The translations under genes and the position numbers were made by a program. Below are positions 55,701 through 64,000 of a stretch of 64,000 nt of DNA, piece after piece. The stretch is from the NCBI GenBank assembly GCA_017893485.1, contig CM030361.1:307487224-307551223 (forward strand), given 5' to 3'. Each line of letters opens with the position of its first letter. Position 1 is the first letter of the stretch. This DNA comes from Hemerocallis citrina (taxonomy: Eukaryota; Streptophyta; Magnoliopsida; Asparagales; Asphodelaceae). The notes under the pieces were generated by a model. It was not told the DNA's origin. It made no database searches and worked only from the letters and a program-made list of their open reading frames with translations.

Positions 55701-58700
55701 TTAGGAAATCAAAGCAACCTCGGTAATTGGAGTGTCGAGAACTCGCTCAGGACCATACTTATCAAGAAGACCCTTGGAAATCTACAGACATAAGCAAACA
55801 TTCCAAATGAGTGAAAACAAATTTATCAACAAAAGATGGACTGCAACACGATTCTTCTTATCATGAGTAGCTAACCTTGTATGCACCTTGGTACTCCCCA
55901 ACCTGTGCAAAAGTCAATTTCTCAGCAAATAATACAGGGGAAATGAAAATTTCAGAAAATTATTCTCTTCTCTTCATTTTACCTCTTCACCCATCAAGAA
56001 CACTTTCGTGTCAGCAGACATCTCCTCATCAAGTGCAGAGTTCAGAGCATCACGCACTGTCATCTATAACAGCAACAAGTTCAAATTTTAGCTACCATAT
56101 TTGAAATAAATTCTCTATTGTTCTTGTTTTGACTTGTATATGCAAGCATGGACTTGGATTGAGATATACAAGTGTATACAAATGTGAAAGAAAATATGAT
56201 CCACAAAAAAGTCGAATAAAATAAAATGATACATGTCAGACGACCCTAGAGATTTGGGCACAGTGATTTGTTTTTGTTGTTGTCCGATGGTAATTACACT
56301 AGCAGTCTGTTTGGCATTGTTGTAAACAACAATCGTTGTGAGCAAACAATGAAAAAACGATTTTAACCGCTTTTTTGCATGTGCGAAAGCAATCCACAAA
56401 AAGCTTTTAAAATAAAGCACCTTATTAGATGTGGTTGCAAAAAAGCGGAAAAAATACTTCAATTTGGAACTGTGTTTTACAGTATTGGCAAACACATTTT
56501 AGGTCAAAGTGTTTTACAGTACAAATGGTGCTTTTGGACTTTCCAAAAGCAATACCCAATATAGCTGCCTAACCCCTATCACCCTTTTATAATCATCTCT
56601 GCTTTAAGCTACTGAGAACTGCCCCCCTCCTAGAGGCATCACAGGTGCACAATTAACCCGTCTCATCTTAACACACACACACCCCAAATATATATATATA
56701 TTCAATAAGTCCACTTTATTCAATCTCCTCTTTCCAAAATTAAACTAGTTGACTGGGACAGAGAAATGTCATCAGATGATGGTGGGTTCTCAACATCAAC
56801 CTACAAGCACATTTGCACAAGTTATCATCCTTTTAAAGTTGATCTTTTAAAATCAATTCAAATAAATACAAATACAGTAACAAATATTGTCAAATTTATG
56901 AAAAGGTTCTCCTACCAACTTAACGTCAATTATTACTTACGTAGTGTCAATTTATCAGTTCATCGTCAACCTAACAACAACCATCTCCTGTTTGGTCACA
57001 AATTATATAGTAAGTTATCAAACAGGAATTACAAGCAAAAAAATCAAAACCTCAAATGACAAATATAAATGCCATCATCTCCCTAAAGTTATCTTTTGAG
57101 ATCAGTTCATATTCAAAGAATATCATCATCATCAAACTCAGGTTGGTTATATGGCACACAAATGACTCCATAAAATAAATGATTTCTTGTTAAAGCTTAC
57201 CAACCAACCTAACATCAATTACCGTTTATGGCATCATTTTTTTTATTTGACTGTCAACCTAACACCAACCTTATCTTGTCAATGTACAAGTTCACATGAA
57301 AGTGTAATTTGTAAACTAACTAGGTTTGCCCGTTGACACGTGCCTACGGCACGTCTTCGGAACGGTGCACTTTGTTTGATCACATAAAATCGTTTTGGAG
57401 GTCGAACAAATTAATTGAAGTAGAAAACATATTATATGAGAAACTTTTGGGGGTCAAAAAAAAAAACATATTATATGATTTTTTTTGATTTCTTTGAACT
57501 ATTTTAAAAGTTTTTTAATTTTTAATTTTTTATTATATGAGAAACTTTTGGGGGTCCAGAAAAAAACATATTTACTTTTTTTATCATATAAAATCGTTTT
57601 AGTTTTTTATAAAATTTTTAAAATTTTATTTTCTTATTTTTTTTAATATAAGGGAGAGAGAGACAGAGAGAGAGAGAAAATTAAATAAATATAGAAGTTG
57701 TTTTGGGTGGGGGATTTGAATTTGAGTTTTGGAGGAAAACTTTTGGGGGGAAAAATATGTTTTGTGAGGTTTGATCTGGGCCTTGGATTTTTGGGGGGAT
57801 TGAAGGATAACCACTTGATAGCTTTCTTTGTGTTTTATTATATAGATATCAGCCACACATTTTTAGTTCAGATTTCTAACAACCATCCAATTGAAATCAA
57901 TCACCCAATTAAATCTCTACCACACTTATAACAATCAAATATATATCAACCATCCACTTCAAATTAAAGATTAGAAAGAACCAGCAGATGTGTAGCCTCC
58001 TATGTGCATCACACTTGCTAACTAAGTCTTGTTAACTTACAAGTTCACAACAATCTCCTATAACCCTCCTCCCATCACCTCTGCTTTAACCTACTTAGAA
58101 CTTCCACCTCCCGGATGCATCACCAGGTTCAAAACTAAGCCATCTCATCCTAGCCCCCTCAGAAATACCAAAATTGTTCAAGCTAAAACTTCTAATACCA
58201 CTCAATTCATCACAACAGTTTCCTCTTCCCCAAAGTCAACTACTCAACTAAACAATGACCAGACCTCAACCTCAAAATGCAAGCACAAGTACTATCATCC
58301 TTCAAAATCAATTCATACACATACCCTTATAACAATAATAACCAATTAGCTTATACACTCAATTTTTTCAGCTGATTCTCTTGTTCAACTATCAACATGA
58401 CATCAAACAACTTAACAACAACAAATTTTATAGAGAAAAAATAACATTGGAATACTCTTTTGCACAGGGCCGGCCCCCACCTTGAGGCCAGTAAGGCGGC
58501 TGCCCCCTGTCAAAGGCAATCAGTTCTAGCGCAGAATGAAGCCCCTTCTGTGGCATAAACCCTAGGCTTTCGCTACTCGTACTGGCTAATTGGTAGGCAG
58601 ATAATAGTTCAGGGTAGGCATTCCTTCCCTTTGAGGTTCCTGTCAAGACCGGCTTTCAAGCTCACTTTCTTGGTTTATGATCGAAGCCTATTGGGAAAAC

Positions 58701-59978
58701 CCAGCGGAATGGAAGGAAGATGGGGTGACACGTACAGGCTCCCATTTTTTTTGCACTTTTAGGGACCCCCAAATTTGTATGCCCCTTGTGAATATAGGCA
58801 CATATTTTACGCGTAAAAAAATATATTGTAATTAGGGGCCCCAAAAATAATTATTTGGGCCTTTCGCCTTGGGCCCCCGGGAACTCAGGGCCGGCCCTGC
58901 TTTTGCAGCAGCTGAAGAATACTTGAAAATTCCCATCCATAATTCAATATATAAGTTCCATCATCACTAAAACCCTCACAACAAAATTCTCTTCCAAAAT
59001 TCAACTAATTGACTAGGGCAAAGACAAGGTATCAAATGATGGACCGTCAACCTCAAATTACAAATTACAGTCACAAATACTATCCTCTTTAAAGTACACT
59101 TAAAAATCACTTCATACACATACCCATATAACACTAATCAAATTATCTCTTATGTTGTTGCGTTAATTTTTCAGCTGATTCTCTTGTCTTCTAGAAATTT
59201 CACAATAAGTTATCAAACACACATCAAAAAACATAATAACAAATTTCATGCCAAGAACACCCAATACCAAACATAGCTACCTAACCCTATTACCCTTCTA
59301 CTACCATCTCTACTTTAAGCTACTTCGAGGATGGAACTCCTTTCCACATGCATCACAAACTCACAACTGACCCATCTCATCTTACACCCCTAATATTCAC
59401 TAATTGCTCTAAAACTGTTCGCTCCGTAACTTCAAATCATCACATCGATCCTCCTCTTCTCCGAATTCGCCTTCTCAACCACACAATAACCAATCCTCAA
59501 CCTCAAATTCCAACCGCAAACACTACCAACCTCCAAAATCACTTCACGGGCATACCCATATAACAACAATAATCAATCATTACCTCCAACATCACTAATA
59601 TCCTCACAACGACAAACACTGCCATCTTTTAAAATCAATTCACATACATACCCACATAACAACAACCAATTTATCTCTTATATACTATCAACTTTTCAGC
59701 TTGTTTTCCTTAAGACTCTCTTTCCACAACAAGTTACCAAACATAATAACAACTTTTACGCTGCTGAAAGAAAAAAAATCATCGCAAACCTCTTTCGCAG
59801 AAGCCGAGTAGTACTTCGGCAGAAGCAACGTCGCAGGCGGTATCCTCTCCAAACCCTAACCACCAACAATAACAATGATCAATCAAGTAATCATTTTTGC
59901 TTTAACAAATAAAAACAAAAAATCGATTTTTAATTATACCGACGAAAGTAGCAGCTTTCTCCTAACAAGTCCCAACAT
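49764..59978 (-). CDS. Pyruvate dehydrogenase E1 component subunit beta, mitochondrial
   Basis: Fourteen coding exons: 59940-59978, 59790-59855, 55983-56063, 55876-55902, 55719-55781, 55513-55599, 55126-55251, 53920-54053, 53768-53840, 53620-53685, 52449-52487, 52247-52371, 50998-51112 and 49764-49832, in frame throughout, 369 aa. With E1-alpha it forms the thiamine-diphosphate-dependent decarboxylase of the mitochondrial pyruvate dehydrogenase complex, making acetyl-CoA. The first two exons give a basic presequence, [13 protein letters not shown] then KYYSASAKE. The mature part starts at [15 protein letters not shown] and continues with [55 protein letters not shown], and the C-terminal transketolase-like domain [17 protein letters not shown] to [11 protein letters not shown]. 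Length is normal for the mitochondrial, not plastidial, isoform. Introns contain a solo LTR, hAT MITEs and long tandem repeats. Confidence 0.96.
51626..52215. mobile_element. Solo LTR in a PDH E1-beta intron
   Basis: A 590-bp segment with ends TGTTGAG...CCTAACA (TGTT/AACA inverted), flanked by atata at 51621-51625 and 52216-52220. Its right part (aagctcgagagatagttctt, ccggattagggtcgcc) is typical in style of Copia LTR leader sequence. There is no internal region, so it is a recombination product. It is inserted next to a repeat containing gtgtcggtgtcgagtgtgtg (about 51450-51620). Confidence 0.82.
56301..56570. mobile_element. Possible MITE, worn ends
   Basis: Left end agcagtctgtttggcattg; the right end complement, aggcagctatattgggtatt, is only partly alike. 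The interior has aaaagc/gcttttt words like the MITE at 19194. A weak call. Confidence 0.4.
57314..57850. repeat. Interspersed repeat with GTGCCTACGGCACGT motif
   Basis: Begins actaactaggtttgcccgtt, includes cgtgcctacggcacgtcttc, then a T-rich stretch in which ttatatgagaaacttttggg occurs twice (about 57430 and 57533), and ends tattatatagatatc. The style resembles a widespread plant interspersed repeat, but I cannot assign a class. Confidence 0.45.
58465..58899. mobile_element. hAT MITE with GGGCCGGCCC ends
   Basis: Ends CAGGGCCGGCCC and GGGCCGGCCCTG are perfect inverted repeats; the exact 8-bp target duplication cttttgca lies at 58457-58464 and 58900-58907. The outer parts (gggcccc, aattaggggcccc) are typical of this family. 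The central 58500-58735 is different in composition and may be foreign sequence. Confidence 0.92.
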
Positions 59979-60300
59979 CTTCTTCTTCCTGCAAAAAAAA
60001 AATACAAAAAAAATAAAAATAAATAACTGAATCTAGAGTTTGCGACTCAAAAACATAGACTAAAATGCGAAAAAAAATATACTAAAAAGGTGGAGAAACC
60101 CTAACCCTAGTTTCGGATTTGGGATTGAGAAATGGAAAGAGGAGATGAAGAGAGGGGTTTTGGTAGTGAGATTTTGGTCTAAGAAAAGAGGCAGAAGAGC
60201 AAGAAATATATTTGGGGAATTGTGCAGTTTGCACCCTGGAATTTGGGAGTTTATGGGAAGGGCACGGTGGACTTTTCTGCAATTGGGTGCTTTTTAATTG
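59979..60300. other. Leader and promoter region of the PDH E1-beta gene
   Basis: Upstream of the minus-strand ATG at 59978. An acceptor-like sequence (TTTTTTGCAG then GAAGAAG) at about 59990 suggests a 5' UTR intron. No other gene seen. Confidence 0.4.
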
Positions 60301-60344
60301 GAGTAATTTGAATTGTAAGATTAACAATTTATTTGTGATTTAGG

Positions 60345-60379
<35 letters not shown>

Positions 60380-60479
60380 TTATATAAAAAAATAATCCTA
60401 AGTTTACTTTTTCTTTTTTGTAAGAGGTTGGTTGTTTCGATAAAAATGCACCATTTTTTGTGCCCAATTTAGTTCATTT

Positions 60480-60815
60480 TTTTATTAGTGTGTATATATA
60501 TATATATGGGTTTTGCTCGGGTTGGAAAACACCTATTTCCATCGTCGATCTGATCTTGATCTTGATCAGCGGATCAGATCAAGATCCGCTAAGTCTCCCA
60601 CTAACGCGTCAAATAAGCGGAGGGACATTTTCGTCACTTCACGCCAAAAAATGTTTGGGACTTAGCATTTTTTGGGCGTGGAGTTTTTTTTTTGTTGAAA
60701 AAAACACGTAGGCCTAGGGGTTGTTTTTTTATAAAAAAAACATATCTTGGCCGTTGTTTCCAACAATGGCCTAGGTATGTACAAGTGTTTTTCCAGACAC
60801 TTGTACATACCCAAA
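60480..60815. repeat. Hairpin-rich locus I
   Basis: Three palindromes in close order: AGCGGATC/GATCCGCT at 60568-60590; GGCCGTTGTT/AACAATGGCC around TCC at 60749-60771 (one wobble mismatch); and a perfect 15-bp stem GGTATGTACAAGTGT/ACACTTGTACATACC with an 8-base loop at 60774-60811. The middle one has the same 3-nt-centre design and GCCGTT arm as arrays A, B and H. Confidence 0.75.
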
Positions 60816-61212
60816 TCTCCCTCACCCTGTCTTCGTTACAAACACTCTCTCTCTTTCTCTCGAGCTCCCGAAACCCATCCCCAAACCCTAGTTCACTATC
60901 GCAACTCCTTAGCATCGATTTCTTTGCCTTCTCGATCTCCTCCTCTTGTGGAAAGCTCCCTATCTTTCTCTTCCTCTCCCGAATACAGCAAACCCTAACT
61001 TCACATCCAAATTCCCAAATCATCTAAACCCTAGCAAAATTTTCTTCCTTAGTCTACAACAGCGTGCAGCGGCTTCTCACATCTTCGCCAACTCTTTATC
61101 TCTCTCTTTGGACCAAGTATTTACTTAATCCCAATTTACTATAATGAACTATGTTAATTTATTGTTTTTTTTCAATTTTGGAGTTGGGTTTTTTTGTATT
61201 ATGCATAGTAGT
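60816..61212. other. CT-rich, possibly transcribed leader sequence
   Basis: Rich in ctctctctttctc and aaaccctag, as in plant 5' UTRs reading on the plus strand. It is cut off at 61213 by the Ty3-type LTR. Several short ORFs overlap here but none has a recognisable domain. Confidence 0.4.
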
Positions 61213-62003
61213 TGATGCTGTTTATTTCTGGGAGACGTGTGGATGCACCAGGTGTGAGTTCGGACTCAATTTGTATTGAAGGAGAATGCCGCTCGTCTGC
61301 CGACCTTCGGTTGACCTTCTGGGACCTGCGATGAGCTCGGAAAGATGTTGAAGGCTGGGCTCGGATCGGAAGGGTCGGATCCGAGGTCTTGTGTACCTGC
61401 AGACGGTCCTGAAACACCGGGGTTTATCCCGGTGGCGGACCCTCCGACGCTCTAGTCAGTCTCTGTGAGAGAGTAGCAATAACTAGGTATATTTAAGTGA
61501 CAAAAGATTGATTACCTCAAAAGGTGGGTGTGGGTCTAGTATTTATAGAGAATCCCAACCGGGTTTGGTTCCACTTGGGGGCCGGGTCTGGATCCGAAAG
61601 CCCGTGGGCCTGACGTGGCAGAAGGCCCAGGGGGTTTAGGGCGGACGTGGCAATACCAGGAGTGGTATAGGGCTGACGTGGCGAAACCCTTGGCGGTATT
61701 TGGAGTTGACGTGGCCGATCGCGGGTCTCCTGTGCTTCGGGGGGGATCGGAAGGCCTAGGCTGCGCCAGGTCATCCTTCTGCCCCGCCCGAGAGGGGGGA
61801 CGGTCTGTGGGACTGTCCCGGATCGGACTCCGAGGGCTACTGAGGCTCGTCGGTACGAGGAGGCCAGTACCGTGAGGGCAAACACGAGGTTTGGTGCCGA
61901 CCCTGAAGTGGTTCGGAGCCGAACTAGGTTGCTATCTTTGTCTTTCTGAGTGGGAATTGTATCGGGTCCTGGTTGGGCCTCAGGCCATTTTTACCCTGTC
62001 ACA
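61213..62003 (-). mobile_element. 3' LTR of a Ty3/Tat-type retrotransposon
   Basis: On the minus strand the LTR runs from about TGTGACAGGGTAAAAATGG (62003) to AACAGCATCA (61213). It carries a TATA box TATAAATA (61540-61547), followed downstream by GACTGACTAGAGCGTCGGAG and the CCGGGATAAACCCCGG hairpin, the usual R-U5 order of Ty3/gypsy LTRs of this lineage. A polypurine tract lies just before it, so it is the 3' LTR of a minus-strand element whose body extends right beyond the window. Confidence 0.85.
61612..61714 (-). promoter_or_regulatory. Four GACGTGG (ABRE/G-box-like) sites at ~32-bp spacing
   Basis: gacgtgg occurs at 61612-61618, 61644-61650, 61675-61681 and 61708-61714, all in the same orientation, 65-170 bp upstream of the minus-strand TATA box of the LTR. 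ACGTGGC is the core bound by plant bZIP factors of the abscisic-acid response. The arrangement suggests a short tandem enhancer in U3. Function is inferred. Confidence 0.65.
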
Positions 62004-62025
62004 CAAGCCCCCCACTCCTGCAGGG
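62004..62025 (-). other. Polypurine tract of the Ty3/Tat-type element
   Basis: Minus-strand GGAGTGGGGGGCTTG directly precedes the LTR start, the expected plus-strand primer. Confidence 0.8.
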
Positions 62026-62069
62026 GGAGCGGGAGCTAGCCGTGGAGGAGTGCTTATGTTTGTAGAAAT

Positions 62070-63115
62070 GGGATGGCGAGTCACTGGGCCTTCATGAGAG
62101 GGTTATCCTGATGGTTAGAGCGAGGGCGAGCCAAGGAGCCTTCCTGAGAGGACTACCCTGGTGCTAGACCTGACCTCGAGCCGGTCGAGGGATTACGGGC
62201 CAAGAAGGGGGGTGGCGAGCCGTTGGCCTTCCTGAGAAGACCACCCTGGTGCCAGACCTGACCTCGAGCTTGGCGAGGGATTACTGGAAGGCAAGGGCGA
62301 TGGCGAGCCGTGAAGCCTTCCTGAGAAGACTACCCTGGTGCCAGACCCGACCTCGAGCCGGTCGAGGGATTATGGGCTAACAAGGGGGGTGGCGAGCCGT
62401 TGGCCTTCCTGAGAAGACCACCCTGGTGCCAGACCTGACCTCGAGCTTGGCGAGGGATTACTGGAAGGCAAGGGCGATGGCGAGCCGTGAAGCCTTCCTG
62501 AGAAGACTACCCTGGTGCTAGACCTCACCTCGAGCTGGTCGAGGGATTACGGGCCAACAAGGGGGGTGGCGAGCCGTTGGCCTTCCTGAGAAGACCACCC
62601 TGGTGCCAGACCTGACCTCGAGCTTGGCGAGGGATTACTGGAAGGCAAGGGCGATGGTGAGCCGTGAAGCCTTCCTGAGAAGACTACCCTGGTGCTAGAC
62701 CTCACCTCGAGCTGGTCGAGGGATTACGGGCCAACAAGGGGGGTGGCGAGCCGTTGGCCTTCCTGAGAAGACCACCCTGGTGCCAGACCTGACCTCGAGC
62801 TTGGCGAGGGATTACTGGAAGGCAAGGGCGATGGCGAGCCGTGAAGCCTTCCTGAGAAGACTACCCTGGTGCTAGACCTGACCTCGAGCTGGTCGAGGGA
62901 TTACGGGCCAACAAGGGGGGTGGCGAGCCGTTTGGCCTTTCTGAGAAGACCACCCTGGTGCCAGACCTGACCTCGAGCTTGGCGAGGGATTACTGGAAGG
63001 CAAGGGCGATGGCGAGCCGTGAAGCCTTCCTGAGAAGACTACCCTGGTGCTAGACCTGACCTCGAGCTGGGGAGGGATTACGGGCTAACAAGGGGGATGG
63101 CGATCGGTTGGCGCC
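62070..63115. repeat. 177-bp tandem repeat in the 3' region of the Ty3/Tat-type element
   Basis: The word ggcgagc recurs with a step of exactly 177 bp (ending at 62220, 62397, 62574, 62751 and 62928, then 176 to a worn last copy). Each unit is a dimer of two related ~88-bp halves, told apart by gccgttggcc/gccgtgaagc and gagcttggcg/gagctggtcg. About 5.8 copies, highly alike. GC-rich. Tandem repeats in the 3' UTR are known for Tat-lineage elements and have been proposed as a source of satellites. Confidence 0.93.
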
Positions 63116-64000
63116 CTAGAGTGATTGAGCGGGGATATCCCGCCATTCTTGTGGAGCATTGAAGGCTCTCCGAGAACGGTGTGATGGTCCAATTTCCTAG
63201 GGGCATTTAATGGCGCCGCCTAATAAATGTAGATGGCGCATGGTTTTCCGTCGATTGGCCTTCCCCGCGCCCCAACGGTTAGTCCCTGGGGGAGGTTATA
63301 AATACCTCTCCCCTCCATCGCAGGTATGATCAAAACAGGGGTGGCCCATCGGCCCTCAGAGGTGTCTGCTTCGGCGGACGCCTGTCTTTTGCTAATATTT
63401 TCGACCCCAGCAGCGTCGGAGAGGTGGTTACCCTGCCGTCCGGATCTTCTCTTGGATCTGATGGACCTTGATACGGCAGCCAGATCCAGGGGAGATCAGG
63501 GCGAGAGGGGTAACGGCCGAGATCCGTGCTGGTGGAAGAGGAGCCTCGGATTGGTGGTGGTTTTGCCGTCTGGATCCCTTTTCGGGTCAGACTACCCTGT
63601 CATGGATGTTTGGCCCGGGAGAGATCCGGACGAAAGATGCACCAACCGTATTCCGGTCTTGGGGCTGAAGGGCCTCGGATGGGGGGACCACCTCCCATTG
63701 GGGGTCGGCCAGTCCGTCTTGATAGGGCTGCAGGCGATGGCGATTTCTGTCCCACCCTCGAACAGTTCGGGGTTTCGGCTGTCGAAGCTGTAAGTCCCGG
63801 GCTGCTCGAGGGTGAGAGGGGAACTGGTCGAGCGCTGGAGCCCGGGGCGTCTGTCATATGACGGCGCCTTAAACCTTAAGTAAAAATATTTTCTCCGTCG
63901 CGTATTCCATCCGACCCGACCCCAGAGTTGGGCTGTCAGTCTGGCGTCTGATGACGTCCTCCGCACAGGTTTCGAGGACACGGCGCGATTTTCCAGGCGG
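63116..64000. other. Non-coding interior of the Ty3/Tat-type element
   Basis: GC-rich sequence continuing the retrotransposon 3' region. Overlapping ORFs on both strands come from composition and show no gag-pol motif. On the plus strand a TATAAATA at 63297-63304 is framed by ggaggt and acctc, forming a small hairpin. The element continues past the window end. Confidence 0.55.

Larger units (their letters stand above)
56570..59740. repeat. Diverged long tandem repeats in PDH E1-beta intron 2
   Basis: Blocks beginning near 56570, 58030, 59270 and, in shorter form, 58920 and 59580 share an ordered series of words: taaccctatcacccttttat-like, catctctgctttaagctact, gaactgcc/cttccac, gcatcacaa, acccatctcatct, ttccaaaattcaact, gaccaatcctcaacctcaaa, tactatcctc, aaaatcaattcatacacata and ataacaataa. 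Spacing varies because other elements are inserted. The whole has no coding potential although it lacks stops in places. Confidence 0.72.

Noticed and set aside
58029..59563. Thr/Asn/Pro-rich ORFs in PDHB intron 2
   Set aside because: Part of diverged tandem repeats; frames are not preserved between copies.
60634..61128. Several overlapping ORFs of 60-129 codons
   Set aside because: Composition-driven in CT-rich leader-like sequence and hairpins, with no recognisable domain; at best upstream ORFs of a lost gene.
61517..61885. 122-codon minus-strand ORF and its plus-strand counterpart
   Set aside because: They fall within the U3 of the LTR and overlap the TATA box and ACGTGGC sites.
63326..63981. 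ORFs of up to 155 codons on both strands
   Set aside because: GC-rich non-coding 3' region of a Ty3/Tat element; no gag-pol motif, and all frames are open because stop codons are rare at this composition.
1..64000. Transfer RNA, ribosomal RNA or other structured RNA genes
   Set aside because: No cloverleaf-type A/B box pairs or rRNA segments were recognised by eye; a dedicated scan would be needed to exclude them.

Overview
The window is nuclear DNA of a flowering plant, most likely a eudicot. The evidence is AT-rich spliceosomal introns with GT..AG borders, plant-specific genes (SKL1, a plastid shikimate-kinase-like protein), and a dense mix of plant LINE, RTE, hAT, Mutator-like, Copia-type and Ty3/Tat-type transposable elements. 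I cannot name the species from sequence alone.

Four host genes can be reconstructed exon by exon, all on the minus strand. From left to right they are: a CSB/ERCC6-type SWI2/SNF2 DNA-repair ATPase (CHR8 orthologue; 6 coding exons, 5637-19662, 1222 aa); the beta subunit of the ER translocon-associated protein complex (TRAP-beta; 5 exons, 22992-32532, 192 aa); the chloroplast protein SKL1 (10 exons, 40691-46921, 290 aa); and the mitochondrial pyruvate dehydrogenase E1 beta subunit (14 exons, 49764-59978, 369 aa). All four have consistent exon phases and look intact. They do unrelated housekeeping jobs (transcription-coupled repair, protein translocation, chloroplast biogenesis, acetyl-CoA formation) and do not form a functional cluster. 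A fifth host-type locus, a plus-strand SERK-like leucine-rich-repeat gene (34680-39880), is a pseudogene with a stop codon, frameshifts and a deletion.

Introns and intergenic spaces are full of transposons, many with clean boundaries. They include: a 5'-truncated LINE (25-2462); an RTE element with a 17-bp target duplication in a CSB intron (8700-10937); two hAT-like elements in CSB introns; small hAT elements in the SKL1 and PDHB introns; an ORF1-only LINE inside the LRR pseudogene; a solo LTR in a PDHB intron; and, at the right end, the 3' LTR and tandem-repeat-rich 3' region of a Ty3/Tat-type element that runs out of the window.

Two things stand out. First, a young LTR retrotransposon in TRAP-beta intron 1 (28781-32002, LTRs about 99.5% identical by eye) carries no recognisable pol. 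It holds intronless pieces resembling PEX14, a BRCT-domain protein, a DEAD-box RNA helicase and a type II H+-pyrophosphatase, partly fused in one long ORF. Second, at least eight separate loci consist of short perfect or near-perfect palindromes, typically two 9-nt arms around a 3-nt centre. Arm sequences differ between loci and even inside one locus, but both arms change together. Most of these loci are themselves bounded by long inverted repeats. I read them as one architectural class of non-autonomous fold-back elements built from covarying hairpins, and I do not recognise a described family for it.
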